From NCBI GenBank assembly GCA_037447655.1, contig JBBHKE010000370.1, positions 1 through 64,000 of the forward strand: a DNA stretch of 64,000 bases. The letters are read 5' to 3'. The DNA comes from Zygnema cylindricum (Eukaryota; Streptophyta; Zygnematophyceae; Zygnematales; Zygnemataceae). Below, piece after piece: positions 1 through 10,104 of the stretch (within the stretch, counting starts at the first letter, position 1; each line of letters begins with the position of its first letter). The notes below the pieces were generated by a model. The model was not told where the DNA came from and searched no databases. It saw nothing but the letters and a program-made list of their open reading frames with translations. A program made the position numbers and the translations under genes.

Positions 1-3000
1 AGAATAAGCAGCAGAAATACCCGTGTCTTTCCGGTTTTGTGTCGCGACATGGTACTTAGTCTCCTGCCAAACGTAGATCAGAGTAGTAGTATGAGGGTAG
101 AGTTTAGCCGGTACTGCCTGTTGTTTTCAAGGGAGAGAATGCTTCAACTTAATGAAGTTTTTTTTCATGTGAACAGGTCTCGAGAGTATAGGTAGGAAAG
201 ACTGGTAGTGGAAGAGCTTGTGGTTATTGCAGTCATTTATGGGCTGATGCCTTTGTATTCTTCGAATTCGTAATGGAAGATCAAGTTTGGCAAAATTTTG
301 ACTGTGTGAGAGAGTTTGTACGCCTACTGAGTTATGTCGATCCGTGCTCCACGGCTTAATTGGATCGATGTTAAAATGGAGTTTCATAATGTTCATTTTT
401 CGTAAACCTTTGTCACCACATTTTGCCAGGATCATGCATTTTCCATCAGAAGTCCTGATCTGTTTTTGTTTTCTTACATTCTTTGTGTATTCGGTTTTTT
501 GAAGTTTACTCTTGTCACTATATTTCAATCTTTGCCTTTCTTTGATGTTTTGGTAAAATGTGGCCATCTTTCGTTTTATGTCAGGTCCAACCAATGTCAA
601 GGTGAGTTTGCTTACCAACAATGCTGCATTTTGTAACCAGCTTATGATTGTTTGAAAGTGGGAACTTTTCATCAGACTCAAATTCTAGGTTTAGAACTTT
701 GAAATTAAGGGAAAAAAGTAAATGTATGCAATTAAGACTAGTTCCAGTGGTTTCCTGTTATTATGTCACTATTGGTCCAAGCCATTATAAACTTTTTTGT
801 TACCATTATACAGTAGCAATACGGCATGTTTTGGGCCCATTATTAATTAACATTGGGGACTGATAATTATGACTGAAGACAACCTAAGTTGGGAAATATT
901 TGACAGACTGAATTATTTTTACTTAGAGAAGGATGTGATTTTGCATACCTGCCTGAAGTCCTTCTCTTTAAGTCGTTTCCCATGCCTTCGACATTTTCGT
1001 TCGCAACAGTTCCCCGATTGCAAGGGGGGAATCTTCTGACGGGCAATCGATATCCTCGCGGCATTCGAGCTACATTGGATCACAATCAAAATTTCATTTC
1101 TTTAGGTCGTCATGGTGCTTTTGTTACATTAACCCGTGACATTATTTTCAAGCAAACAAAAGTGTAAGTAATGCCTGTATACATTTAGGGTTTTAGTTTT
1201 TATCTGACTCGACTTGATTCTGATCTCACAATTTTTGGGTGTTTACACGCTCTCCTTGTTTCCATCATCCTTTGTGTCTCTGTTGGTAATCTCTTTTCCA
1301 AGCTTTTCTCTGGAGGTACAATGTCCTCTCCCTCCCATTTGATTTAAATACCTTTCAGGTCGAAGATTTAATTTTGTGAAGGTTGTTGCCAGCTTCTCGC
1401 CCTTCAAACACCTCTCATGCGCGTGGGGTTGCTCAAGGTGTCGCTCGTAGATATGACTAGGGTGTTAAGGACGGTTTTATTCTGATGGCGGTTAAGATAT
1501 TTGAAATACTGGCCATCTCTTTCGACAAATTCCTCAATCGCTGAGAGGGACGTCTGTTCGAGACCGAGGCCCTGACTTCATCTCCTTGTACCCACCACTC
1601 TTGACATCACCAGCTTTTGTAGTTACGGGTTTTTATCATTGTCTGTCTGTAATCTTTCGAGGAAGTTTCGCAATGTATGCAGCCTTTGACCCTTCCATCG
1701 ATCCGCTATTGACAGTGAGATCACCGACGCGATCAAACCATGTTTCAAAAACGCAAAAACAATTCACAGCTTTTTTTGCAGTATCCCTTTGATTATTTGA
1801 GCAGCTCAGACTCAAATGTTTCTCTAGGTATCGTTTGTTTAATTTTGATAATGTTGAGGTTTTTCAGTCATATTTTCCTTTCGTCCAATTGCCATTTAGT
1901 CAAGTGTAAAGGCCAACACATAAAGATTTACTTTCAATGGGAATTTAACCCCTTCTTACGAGCAAGCTTACCTTCCCTCTAAATCCACTGTGATACTGTT
2001 ATGCTAATACTCTGAAGAAAAAAGTAAGCCATCCTAGAACCGGCTTAAAAGAAGAAAAAAGAAGAATATTCAACAAAAATAAAAACAAAACACAATTGGG
2101 TCACAGTTTTCCGCAGAATGGTGAACGGAACATATAAGACCAAGCGAAACTGTGATATTCACATTTGAGTAAACAATTAAAAGTGAAAAATGGAGCTTTA
2201 TGCCCTGTTCTCGTGTTTAACAAACTGAAACGAATCCTACACATAGATTCTATGTCCTTCACAATTTTCCAACAAACTTCCTGAAATTTTTCAGAAGTTT
2301 TTCCCCTCCACTGACCATATTTCCCTCCACTGTCTAACACAGCTAGAAACTGTCGATTCTGTCAATTTCCATTTTATCTCTCACAATTGAATCGCCAGAA
2401 ACATTATGTGAAAGATTATAAATCGACAAAGCTTCTGAGAAATCCAGAGATAAAAAAAAAATCCTGCAAAAATACTGTGAAACCGTTAATGTCAACTTTT
2501 CAAAACAAGGCACAAAATTATTGACGGAGGGCACAACTTGAAAAACAATATCGATTTCAATTCAGGAAAGCCCTAACACATTTTTGTTAACTACACTGGC
2601 CATCGCTATTAGAGTAAAGGAATAACTGATATTAGAGCGAGATTAGTAAGAATAATACTAACTTAGAGCAGGGTGACGTGGGAATCGTAGTCCACTTCCT
2701 TAATTAGTGCAATTGACACCATTTCTGAATTATATTAATTATACATAGAGATGATAGTGATGGGCAGTGTAGTCCAGAGAGCAAAAATGGAAGGATTTCG
2801 GTTTCAGGAATTTATGATTCACCTAATAAAGCCCACCTGTCTTTAAAAGAAAGTTTGACTCAATACCAAATTTTAAAGGAAAAGAAAAAAAAAAAAAAAA
2901 AAAAACTATTGTACAAGATAGTAGGCAAAGACACATTAGGACCAAATTCTGGCTTCAACAAAGAAGTGAAAAAGAAAAGAGCCTTAGATACAAAGAAATG

Positions 3001-3780
3001 AATGGTTAGCATTCGCCTCCTGTTACCCTTTCCTGATTTAGCTGTCCTTGTAATCAATACTGCTAAAAATATCATCTTTGTTCTTATTTTTATGGTTAAT
3101 CATTTTAAGAATTACCTGTTCCATCCATTTCTGAAAAGCTTTAGGGTTAAAAACATACCAAATCTGAACATGAAAAAAGAACTGACGCCCTGTAGCCTTT
3201 ATTCTTCCCAAAGTCAGAAAGATGGATGTTTTTTATACCAATGATCTTCTAACTTTACTTGGATATATGTTATTTCAAACTGCAAAAAGGATTTTAGATA
3301 CCTTAAATAGTTTAAACTTTTAGATACCTGTCCTAACATGTAAGATGTATTTGGAAGATCTCTAACTAAGGACAACTGGATTGATCAATGGTTTTGGTGA
3401 AAAAAGAGAAAGAAATCGGGGATGAAAAATAGAACAAAAAAGACCTCAGAAATCATAAAATAATGATGCCACCAGAAAGAGAACTTTCTACAAAAAATCT
3501 GACGGAGATGGCCATTACGTTTCAAATACATAATATAATTTTTTAAATATTTTCCACACGTACACATTACCAGATACGTAAACTAAACACAAAAATTAAC
3601 TTCAGAAACATTAATCAGAAAACGATTTTGAAAAAGAAATGGTTTAGCTTTAAACTGAAGCATAAGAATGGCCATCAGTGCAAAATGAAAAGGCAAATAT
3701 GAGCAAGATGATGAAAAAATGCAAAGCTTTTGAGGCCTTAAGCTTCTCTTCCTCTGAGATTGACACTTGTGCATAATTCG
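1..3780. other. No confident gene
   Basis: I recognise no gene here. Two stretches might be coding. One frame is open from the left edge to a TAG near 177 on the plus strand and could be the end of a gene that lies to the left. A second stretch at about 915-1167 ends at a good donor (GTAAGT at 1169), but two frames are open through it and neither resembles a family I know. A 184-codon minus-strand frame at 127-681 has no recognisable domain. The rest is AT-rich with short homopolymers, including a poly-A run near 2885-2905. Confidence 0.4.
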
Positions 3781-4120
3781 CCCCCCCCCTCCCCCTCCCT
3801 CTGTTCCCCTCCCCTCTCCCCCGCCCCTCCTCCCTCACCGCCCCTCCCTACCCTTCCCTCTCCAAATCAGTTCAAAAAGTCGTCGTCCGTGTTTTGATGA
3901 GTCAACCAAAACAAACCCCAAACTCGACCAAAGAGAGGACTTAACCCTAAAAAACAACCAAAAACAAATCAGAAAGATAGACAATTCAGCCACTTTCCGT
4001 AAATCAGTCCAATTCCTCTCGTTCCCTCTCCTCTTCCCTCTCCTCTGTCCCCTATCCTTCTCCTCTCCTTCCCTTTTTCTCTCCTCCCTCTCTCTCCTTC
4101 TCCCTCTTTTTTTTGCCATT
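3781..4120. repeat. C-rich and CT-rich low-complexity tracts
   Basis: A tract of short C runs broken by single T residues covers about 3,781-3,855. A second pyrimidine tract of CTCT and CCCT units lies at about 4,013-4,110, and a CTCT tract at about 4,262-4,322. Proline/serine-rich open frames across them are products of base composition, not genes. Confidence 0.8.
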
Positions 4121-4410
4121 TACCAACGTTTGCATCTTCCTACATGTTTGACCAAACCATATATGACAAGAAAAAAAAAAAAAAAAAGACAAAGAGCGAC
4201 AAACAAATAACAAAAATCGCATCCATTCCAGGAACAAAACAAAAACTTCCACTCACCATGTTTCTCTTCTATCTCTCTCTTTCTCTCTCTTTCTCTCGCC
4301 CTCTCTGGCCCTCTCTCTCTCCAAAAAAAAAATTCCATTATCCTTAAGCTCACTTATCCTTACCCTTACACTGAAAGCTTTAATTTATCTCTTTTTCTCC
4401 TCTCTCTCTC

Positions 4411-4558
4411 TCCCCCTCGCCTCCCCTCCCCTCCCCTCCCCTCCCCTCCCCCCCTCCCCTCCCCTCCCCCTCCCCTCCCCTCCCCTCCCCTCCCCTCCCC
4501 TCCCCTCCCCTCCCCTCCCCTCCCCTCCCCTCCCCTCCCTCCCTCCCCCTCCCCTCTC
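4411..4558. repeat. (CCCCT)n satellite tract
   Basis: This is an almost uninterrupted CCCCT pentamer array of about 150 bp. On the minus strand it reads GGGGA repeats. That strand is the sense strand of the small gene that stops at 4,611, so a 3' UTR of ordinary length would enter the array and carry many runs of four guanines, which can form G-quadruplexes. The Gly/Glu/Arg-rich minus-strand frames here are composition artefacts. Confidence 0.9.
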
Positions 4559-4610
4559 TGCCCCTCCCACTCACCCTCAATCTTACCTCTCTCTCTCCCC
4601 CCTCCCCCTC

Positions 4611-4892
4611 TCAGTGATGCTCTCCCCCGTGTTTGGCCGCCTCCTCCGCGTGCTTCAAATGGCGAATCTCCGTCGGCCACGCCAGCGCATACGCCAAAAT
4701 TCCCACCGACAGCATCAGATCGTTGAGCGGCCGTACACTCGACGTGACGATGTACTTTTTGTGGTAGTCCTGGAACCAGGAGCTGTACTTTTCGCTCAGA
4801 TTCTTCACAGTTAGTGTGGATTTGGCGAGGTTAGGGACATCTTTGGCTTTAATGGAGGCGAGTTGTTTCAAGAGAGGTTGAGCCTGAGCCAT
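4611..4892 (-). CDS. Probable mitochondrial F1Fo-ATP synthase subunit f (ATP5MF-like)
   Basis: A 93-residue intronless frame that starts ATGGCTCAG and stops at TGA. The C-terminal half has a WFQDYHKKYI stretch, then one hydrophobic segment (about residues 60-78), then RHLKH. Known subunit f proteins share this order: a Tyr-rich YxxYYNKYI-like stretch, one membrane span, and KHLKHER near the C-terminus. Subunit f is a small membrane-stalk component of the inner-membrane Fo sector that helps dimerise the enzyme. The N-terminal half (LLKQLASIKAKDVPNLAK) is Lys-rich and could help mitochondrial import. The ending KHGGEHH is His-rich. The family call rests on motif order and length only. The gene has CT-rich 5' DNA and a telobox upstream, and a MITE ends 118 bp upstream of the ATG. 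Confidence 0.6.
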   Translation of the reverse strand: MAQAQPLLKQLASIKAKDVPNLAKSTLTVKNLSEKYSSWFQDYHKKYIVTSSVRPLNDLMLSVGILAYALAWPTEIRHLKHAEEAAKHGGEHH

Positions 4893-4974
4893 GGCTGGAG
4901 GGAAGGGAGGAGGGAAGGTGGGAGGGAGGAGGATGGGAGGGAAGATTGATGAGGTTTTTAGGGCAGGGGAGGTG

Positions 4975-4983
4975 TTAGGGTTT
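4975..4983 (-). promoter_or_regulatory. Telobox (AAACCCTAA) upstream of the subunit f-like gene
   Basis: The minus strand reads AAACCCTAA 83-91 bp upstream of the ATG at 4,892. Teloboxes are common in plant promoters of ribosomal and mitochondrial housekeeping genes. The surrounding leader is CT-rich on the sense strand. The role is inferred from position. Confidence 0.45.
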
Positions 4984-5009
4984 GATTTAGGTTCCAGGGT
5001 TACGTACAG

Positions 5010-5212
5010 TACACCGCGAATCGTTATTAGCGTTGAGAAATTATTAGTGTAAAGAAAAAATTAGCGTCATTCATTCTAATTTAGTGCCAGGAGACGTGGT
5101 AGGTTATGGTCCACGTCCGTAAATAGCGTAGTTTATTCTATTTAAGGTATTAATGTCAAAATTTTGGGGTGCCGATATAGAGTTCATAACGCTAATAACG
5201 ATGCGCGGTGTA
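5010..5212 (+). mobile_element. MITE family A, copy A1
   Basis: A 199-bp body flanked by TA on both sides. The ends are CACCGCGAATCGTTATTAG and its inverted complement with one mismatch. The body has no coding capacity. Copies at 5,289 and 5,657 match it nearly end to end. Its right TA is also the left TA of the family B element that starts at 5,213, so A1 used the TA at the edge of an existing element. TA duplications suggest a Tc1/mariner-type transposase, but none is present here. Confidence 0.85.
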
Positions 5213-5288
5213 CACCGCGAATCGATATTTAGAGTAATGAAAAAATTAGAGTAAAAAAGCCAAAAAAAACAATTAGAGTAATGAACTC

Positions 5289-5491
5289 TACACCGCGAAT
5301 CGTTATTACCGTTGAGAAATTATTAGTGTCAAGAAAAAATTAGCGTCATTTATTCTATTTTAGTACCAGGAGACGTGGTAGATTATGGTCCACGTCCTTA
5401 AATAGTGTAGTTTATTCTATTTAAGGTATTGATGTCAAAATTTTGGGGCGCCGATATAGAGTTCATAACGCTAATAACGATTCGCGGTGTA
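5289..5491 (+). mobile_element. MITE family A, copy A2, nested in B1
   Basis: The length is 203 bp including both TA flanks, the same as A1. The matching stretch of B2 (read as its complement) is ATGAACTCTAATTTATG, without an insert. In B1 the element sits exactly at that TA and the TA is doubled. This is direct evidence for a 2-bp TA target duplication. Confidence 0.9.
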
Positions 5492-5656
5492 GTTTATGTG
5501 ATAGAGCTTTTTCACACAGGAAGTTTACTCTAATTTATTTAAGTACACTATATTGGATTGTGTCGGCATTAATTATCCGCGATAAAATTATGAACACTGA
5601 ATTACGTAAACGTACAAAATCTGTCAGTCCGTATAGTTTTGACATCATTTTGACGC

Positions 5657-5861
5657 TACACCGTGAATCGTTATTAGCCTTATGTACGCTATATCGGCAC
5701 CCCCAAAATGTTGACATTGAAACCTTAAATATAATAGACTACACTATTTAAGGACGTGGACCATAATCTGCCACGTCTCCTGGCACTAAATTAGAATGAA
5801 TGACGCTAATTTTTTTCTTTACACTAATAATTTCTATACGCTAATAACGATTCAAGGTGTA
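5657..5861 (-). mobile_element. MITE family A, copy A3, nested in B1 in reverse orientation
   Basis: The body runs from CACCGTGAATCG to CAAGGTG, flanked by TA on both sides. Internal blocks (GGACGTGGACCATAAT, GGCACTAAATTAG) are the reverse complement of A1 and A2. It interrupts B1 where B2 is continuous. The ends carry a few substitutions, so it may be an older copy than A2. Confidence 0.85.
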
Positions 5862-6449
5862 GTTTTATTTGTCTCGCTGAATGTCAGTTTATGTTCACAC
5901 TGACGACGATGCTGTCGACGGACGAAAGTTATGCGAACGGCTTTTTTTCGATGTGATTGATTTTTTGTTTAGCGCGATTTCACGTGCGAGCGTAATGCTA
6001 TTAAATCATTATTTGTACCTTTTTACTTATAAAAGTACAATTTTGCACGGTCGTTCGGCACGTCGTCCATATTCAACACTATTTAAAACGAACCTATATT
6101 ATATTATTTTACGCTAATTAAACCTTACCTTAAATATAATAATGAAAATTTTAGAATCCTCTACTCTATTTAAGGGTATAGAGTCGAAATTTAGGGCGAC
6201 TGAATTAGCGTTATATCCTCTAATTACGATTCGCGGTGCACTGTACGGTAAGTGTGCGGGAATTTCGTGCGGAGTTGAAGGGTGATAACTAATAAGGAAA
6301 TTTAATATTTTTTTATTTTTTTTCAGATAGTTTTTTCAGTTTTTCTTGCAAGCGCAACATATTACGATATACGGTATCTGCACGAAATCTTAATTTCATG
6401 GAATGGTATGATGATTTAGTGCAGCTTCGTTACGTATTGACTGCACATT

Positions 6450-7847
6450 CAAAATACTAGTGTTGGGTATCGAGGACCCATTGCCGATATTCGATGTATA
6501 TCGAATTTCAGGTATCCGATATTCAATATATCGCTTCGATATATCGAATTTCAAATTATCGCGATATATCGCCAGTATATCGAAGCTAAAAAAAAAAAAA
6601 AAAAAAATTATCCCACAGGTTTTCAAAGCCTCGTGACTTCGGACAAAGTGACTGTAAAATCTTTGCCGGAAAGAAATACGGTTTTTTCTTGAAAGTCAGC
6701 GGAGTGAAGAGATCTCTGAGGTACATTGACGAGGTACACTTGTGAAGTACACGTACGTCAAACGCAAGTATGATTTTCCATACGAAAAAGGTCGGTTTCT
6801 AGATGTTTGATGATTCTTGAGATTTGATAGTCAGCTTACGTGGAACCATTCATATCAGAACACGTATGTAAAGCTTATTTAGAAACGATACGCGATGTAC
6901 CCGATGCCTCTGTAATACATAAATTTTGCTGTCCGTACTATTACAGAGACCTCCTCGTGTAACCCATAGTTCAAAAGTAGGCGTTTTTATGGTAGGCCTT
7001 TGGTAGGTGCACAAAACTTGGCACTAAACTCACGTAGAGTAGGCATACTGTATGGGTGTGTGCTGTGGACACTCTTGTACGGACGTACGAATCTGACGTA
7101 TGATCATAGTTCAGCGCACGCCGACGGACGAAATTTTTTAGCGAACTAAAACACGCGGACGTTCAAATTTGCAGACGCTAATATGACAGACAGTCCTTTC
7201 GTAAGTTGTGTTATGGGCTTTTCATGTGATCTTCTTAGATCGCTACTTTGATCAAAGACCGTCCGATCGTCTAAATCTGACGGTTTAAAAAAGTTTTACC
7301 TCAAAACTCACAGAAATTATTATTTTTGTCCCTTTTTTTTTTCAAAATTTAGACAATACGTTTAATTCTCTATCGATCGATGTGCAACTCAACCCTGTAA
7401 CTAGTTTTTTTCCATTTTTCGACCAATACAATATGGGTCTTAAGGGCATATTGTATGTTTTGCATACAATAGGCATATTGTATGGGCCTACTTTCACCTA
7501 CTTTTGAACTATGGTGTAACCATACCCCAAAAAAAACAATCATTAGAATTACAGAATTAGTACTTTTTTGTCGGTTACATTTTGCGGCGTCTACCTTTAA
7601 GTCACGGAACGAAAATCACGGCGTACGTGGCGTATTAGACAATTTGACTTTTTCGCAAAAAGAACATATTATATAAAAAAATAAAAATATTAAATTTAAA
7701 AAATACTATATACCGCGATATATATCGTGATAATTTATGTTGGTCGCGGTACGATATATCGAGGACTCTCCTCGATCGATATTCGATATATCGAATATCG
7801 AGATTATCGCGATATGAATTTACCCGATACCCAACACTACAAAATAC
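6450..7847. mobile_element. hAT-like non-autonomous transposon with 8-bp target duplication
   Basis: The element is 1,382 bp (6,458-7,839). Its ends are perfect inverted repeats (TAGTGTTGGGTATCG and complement), flanked by the identical 8-mer CAAAATAC at 6,450-6,457 and 7,840-7,847. An 8-bp duplication with short inverted ends is typical of hAT elements. Both subterminal regions are full of ATATCGA-type palindromes, as expected for hAT transposase binding sites. No transposase frame is present; the interior frames are short and unrecognised. The perfect duplication points to a fairly recent insertion. Confidence 0.85.
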
Positions 7848-8239
7848 CGTGCGGCTTAAAATTTCCCATTCTAAAGGGCGAATTTACACGTTGAATAAAA
7901 GAAACAAATAACATTCTTTTGCTTCGCTGTACCCGTTCTATTGCAGGTTTGCGTGTACACGTGTCAGCAGGAGCAAGTACACACCGTACAGATGTTTGTA
8001 GGATAGTATGTAATTTGTCCACGGTAGTTTGTGCACAATTGTTTTCAAGCATCTCTTAAACATTTTCACCAATAAAATTCTATTGTTCGAACCACCATAA
8101 CATACGACTTAACAGCAGGCTCTTCGATAGGGAACTTTCCAAAGAAACTGAGAGCCTTCAGTTATGGTAATAGGTATTGGGACTATTGGAGAAGAAAAAT
8201 GTGTCTTCCCATTATTTCCGTGGATAGTTTTTATTTGTA
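7848..8239. other. Intergenic stretch between two transposons
   Basis: I see no gene or repeat end here. The start continues the host sequence broken by the hAT-like element. The short minus-strand frame at 7,837-8,052 has no recognisable domain. Confidence 0.5.
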
Positions 8240-8244
8240 TCTTG

Positions 8245-9133
8245 TGAAATTCTGTGGTCTCCATTGACCCACAGAATGAGCAGCGTATGTAAAGCCTCTA
8301 GGATAATATTTGCCCCTTCTACTTTCCCGCTGAATAAGCGCCGCCCAGGCACAAAAATATTCTGACCACTCCACCCTTGTGAGGACAAGACTCCCCTGAG
8401 TCAAACGCAAAAAGAATCACTGAATTTGCTCACCCGAGCAGTAAGTTATGGCTGGTCAAAGATGACCTTTATAGTTACAAGCTCTCTTAGAGAGAGAGGT
8501 ACCTAAATATTACTAAGTCTCGGTCTGCCTACTCACGACTACCTACTATTAAACCCTAGTCCAATAGGAACACTATAAAGTACAAGAAGGTACAATGGGC
8601 GATGTACTTATTGTACAACCATTGTACAACAAGGTCTACAAGGTGAGACCTGTCATATCGGAAGCCATGGTTCCTCCTCCCATCTTCTCCGGTATCAAAT
8701 AATGTGGCGCCACGTGGCACCGCGTGACGCTATATCCGTATGCCGCCAAAAAGCTCACTTCGCGTGGCGGCTATAATGCCGGCCGTCCGATCAAAACATA
8801 TTTTACACGGTTCAGATTCGCGTACATGCAGAAATTGCTCCTTTTGGTTAGTCTGCTGTTAATTAGCTGTTTCGTTAGTATTTATATATTTATGAAACCC
8901 GTCACGTGTATCGTTTCGTAACGCCTTAATGGTTAAGGCGTAAGGTTATAAATAAACTCGAAATCATAGGTTCAAATCTAGGCTTAGGCATCATTTTAGC
9001 CAAAATACCCTAAACTGCAAAAACTGCCACTTTCTAAATATGGGGCAGCCATGGCGTGCCTTTGATCCTCACTCTCTTTCTTTAAAGTAAAACTAAAATA
9101 GAGAAGTGAACTATTAATTACCTCTTTTCAACA
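8245..9133 (-). repeat. Copia 3' LTR
   Basis: An 889-bp direct copy of 13,551-14,440. It holds a palindromic G-box (GCCACGTGGC at 8,709-8,718), repeated TTGTACAA-type palindromes near 8,610-8,640, and a tRNA-like stretch at about 8,922-8,992. The 65-codon plus-strand frame seen in both LTRs is a by-product of the repeat. Confidence 0.93.
8922..8992 (+). other. tRNA-like remnant inside the LTR
   Basis: The stretch contains TTAATGGTTAAGGCG (like a tRNA D-arm/A box) followed about 35 bases later by GGTTCAAATCTAG (like a T-arm/B box). The second LTR has the same arrangement at about 14,223-14,294. The acceptor ends do not pair convincingly, so I do not call a tRNA gene. It may be a captured tRNA or SINE head, or an internal pol III promoter, on the strand opposite to the element. 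Confidence 0.35.
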
Positions 9134-9146
9134 CTCCCCTTAATTC

Positions 9147-9959
9147 CTAGTCACTTTTTAATTTTAATCCACAGTTTTCTCTGCAATAAATCAACTTAGG
9201 GGAAGGCACTGGTTTTGTCATCATGTTTGCTATCATTTCTCTATCAGTTTTATGAACCAGTTTAATAATTTTATTTTCAACCTTCTCTCTGACAAAGCTC
9301 AGTCTAATATCCATATACTTAGCTTTGAAGTGATGTTTCGGATTAGCTGCAATAGAGATAGCAGCTTGATTATCACAAAAAACATTTTGAGTTCCAGACT
9401 TCATGAACCCAAGTTCTTCAAGAAGAGATTTAACCCACATTAATTCTTTGGTGGCAGCACAGGAAGCCATGTATTCAGCCTCCATAGTGGACTGAGCAAT
9501 TACTTTTTGTTGCTTGCTACTCCAACAACATGCACCGGATCTAATTTGCAACACATATCCAGTCGTACACCGCCTTAAAGGCACATCTCCATAACTGACA
9601 TCACTCCAGTTGGTGATGTCAGTGTGCTCCCCTCCCAAATGCAACCATAATTCCCTTGTCCTCACCAGATACCTCATCACCCTTTTGGTAGCCTCCCAGT
9701 CTCTCTTTCTTGGTTCATTTAGACTTCTACTAAGGACACCTACAGCTGCAGCTATATCCGGACGGGTACAGTTCATTAAATAAATTAAACTGCCTACAAT
9801 CTGCCGATAAAGGATATTTTCTATAAATTTTCTTTGTATCTCATCGATCTCATCATTAATGATCAATATTCCTCTCTCTTCACTCCCCTCAAACACATTC
9901 TTCAAATCCATACGAGTAGTACATCCGTTTGCTTTTTCCATCTGAAAACTTTCTAGCAT
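9147..9959 (-). pseudogene. Copia RNase H domain
   Basis: The 270-codon frame shows the usual copia markers in order: NCTRPDIAAAVGVLSRSL, RYLVRTRELWLHLGG, CWSSKQQKVIAQSTMEAEY, VFCDNQAAISIAANP and KAKYMDIRLSFVREKV. It ends shortly before the purine tract and 3' LTR. It is separated from the RT block by a frameshift and stops at about 9,960-10,110, so no full polyprotein can be read. Confidence 0.9.
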
Positions 9960-10104
9960 ATTACTGATTGCTCTTATTGAGTGAGTCTTATAATTCTATT
10001 CCCTCTATCTCTCTCCATTTGAATTCCCAAAATATACTTTGCTTCGCCGAGATCTTTCATATCAAAACTGCTTCTAAGATCTCGTTTTAGTTTGTTAATT
10101 TTAT

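Larger units (their letters stand above)
5211..6240 (-). mobile_element. MITE family B, copy B1, holding two family A insertions
   Basis: The ends are CACCGCGAATCG at 5,213 and its inverted complement at 6,238. Removing the two family A copies (5,289-5,491 and 5,657-5,861, one TA each) leaves about 620 bp. That aligns with the inverted copy B2 at 16,101-16,720. The left flank is TA. The right flank is CA, which may be a mutated TA. The interior has no recognisable gene. Confidence 0.8.

Noticed and set aside
127-681. 184-codon minus-strand open frame
   Set aside because: No recognisable domain and no support for splicing or a promoter; it is simply a long frame in AT-rich DNA.
3650-4700. Many Gly/Glu/Arg-rich or Pro/Ser-rich frames
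   Set aside because: They arise from CCCCT and CT tracts and read in several frames at once.
4915-5000. Interstitial telomere repeat
   Set aside because: Only one or two TTAGGG-like units occur; a promoter telobox explains them better.
8724-8921. 65-residue frame MTLYPYAAKKLTSRGGYNAG..., seen again at 14,029
   Set aside because: It is inside the LTR; its repetition is due to the LTR duplication and it lies antisense to the element.
8922-8992. tRNA gene
   Set aside because: A-box and B-box-like blocks are present, but the acceptor stem and anticodon arm do not fold convincingly; kept only as a tRNA-like remnant.
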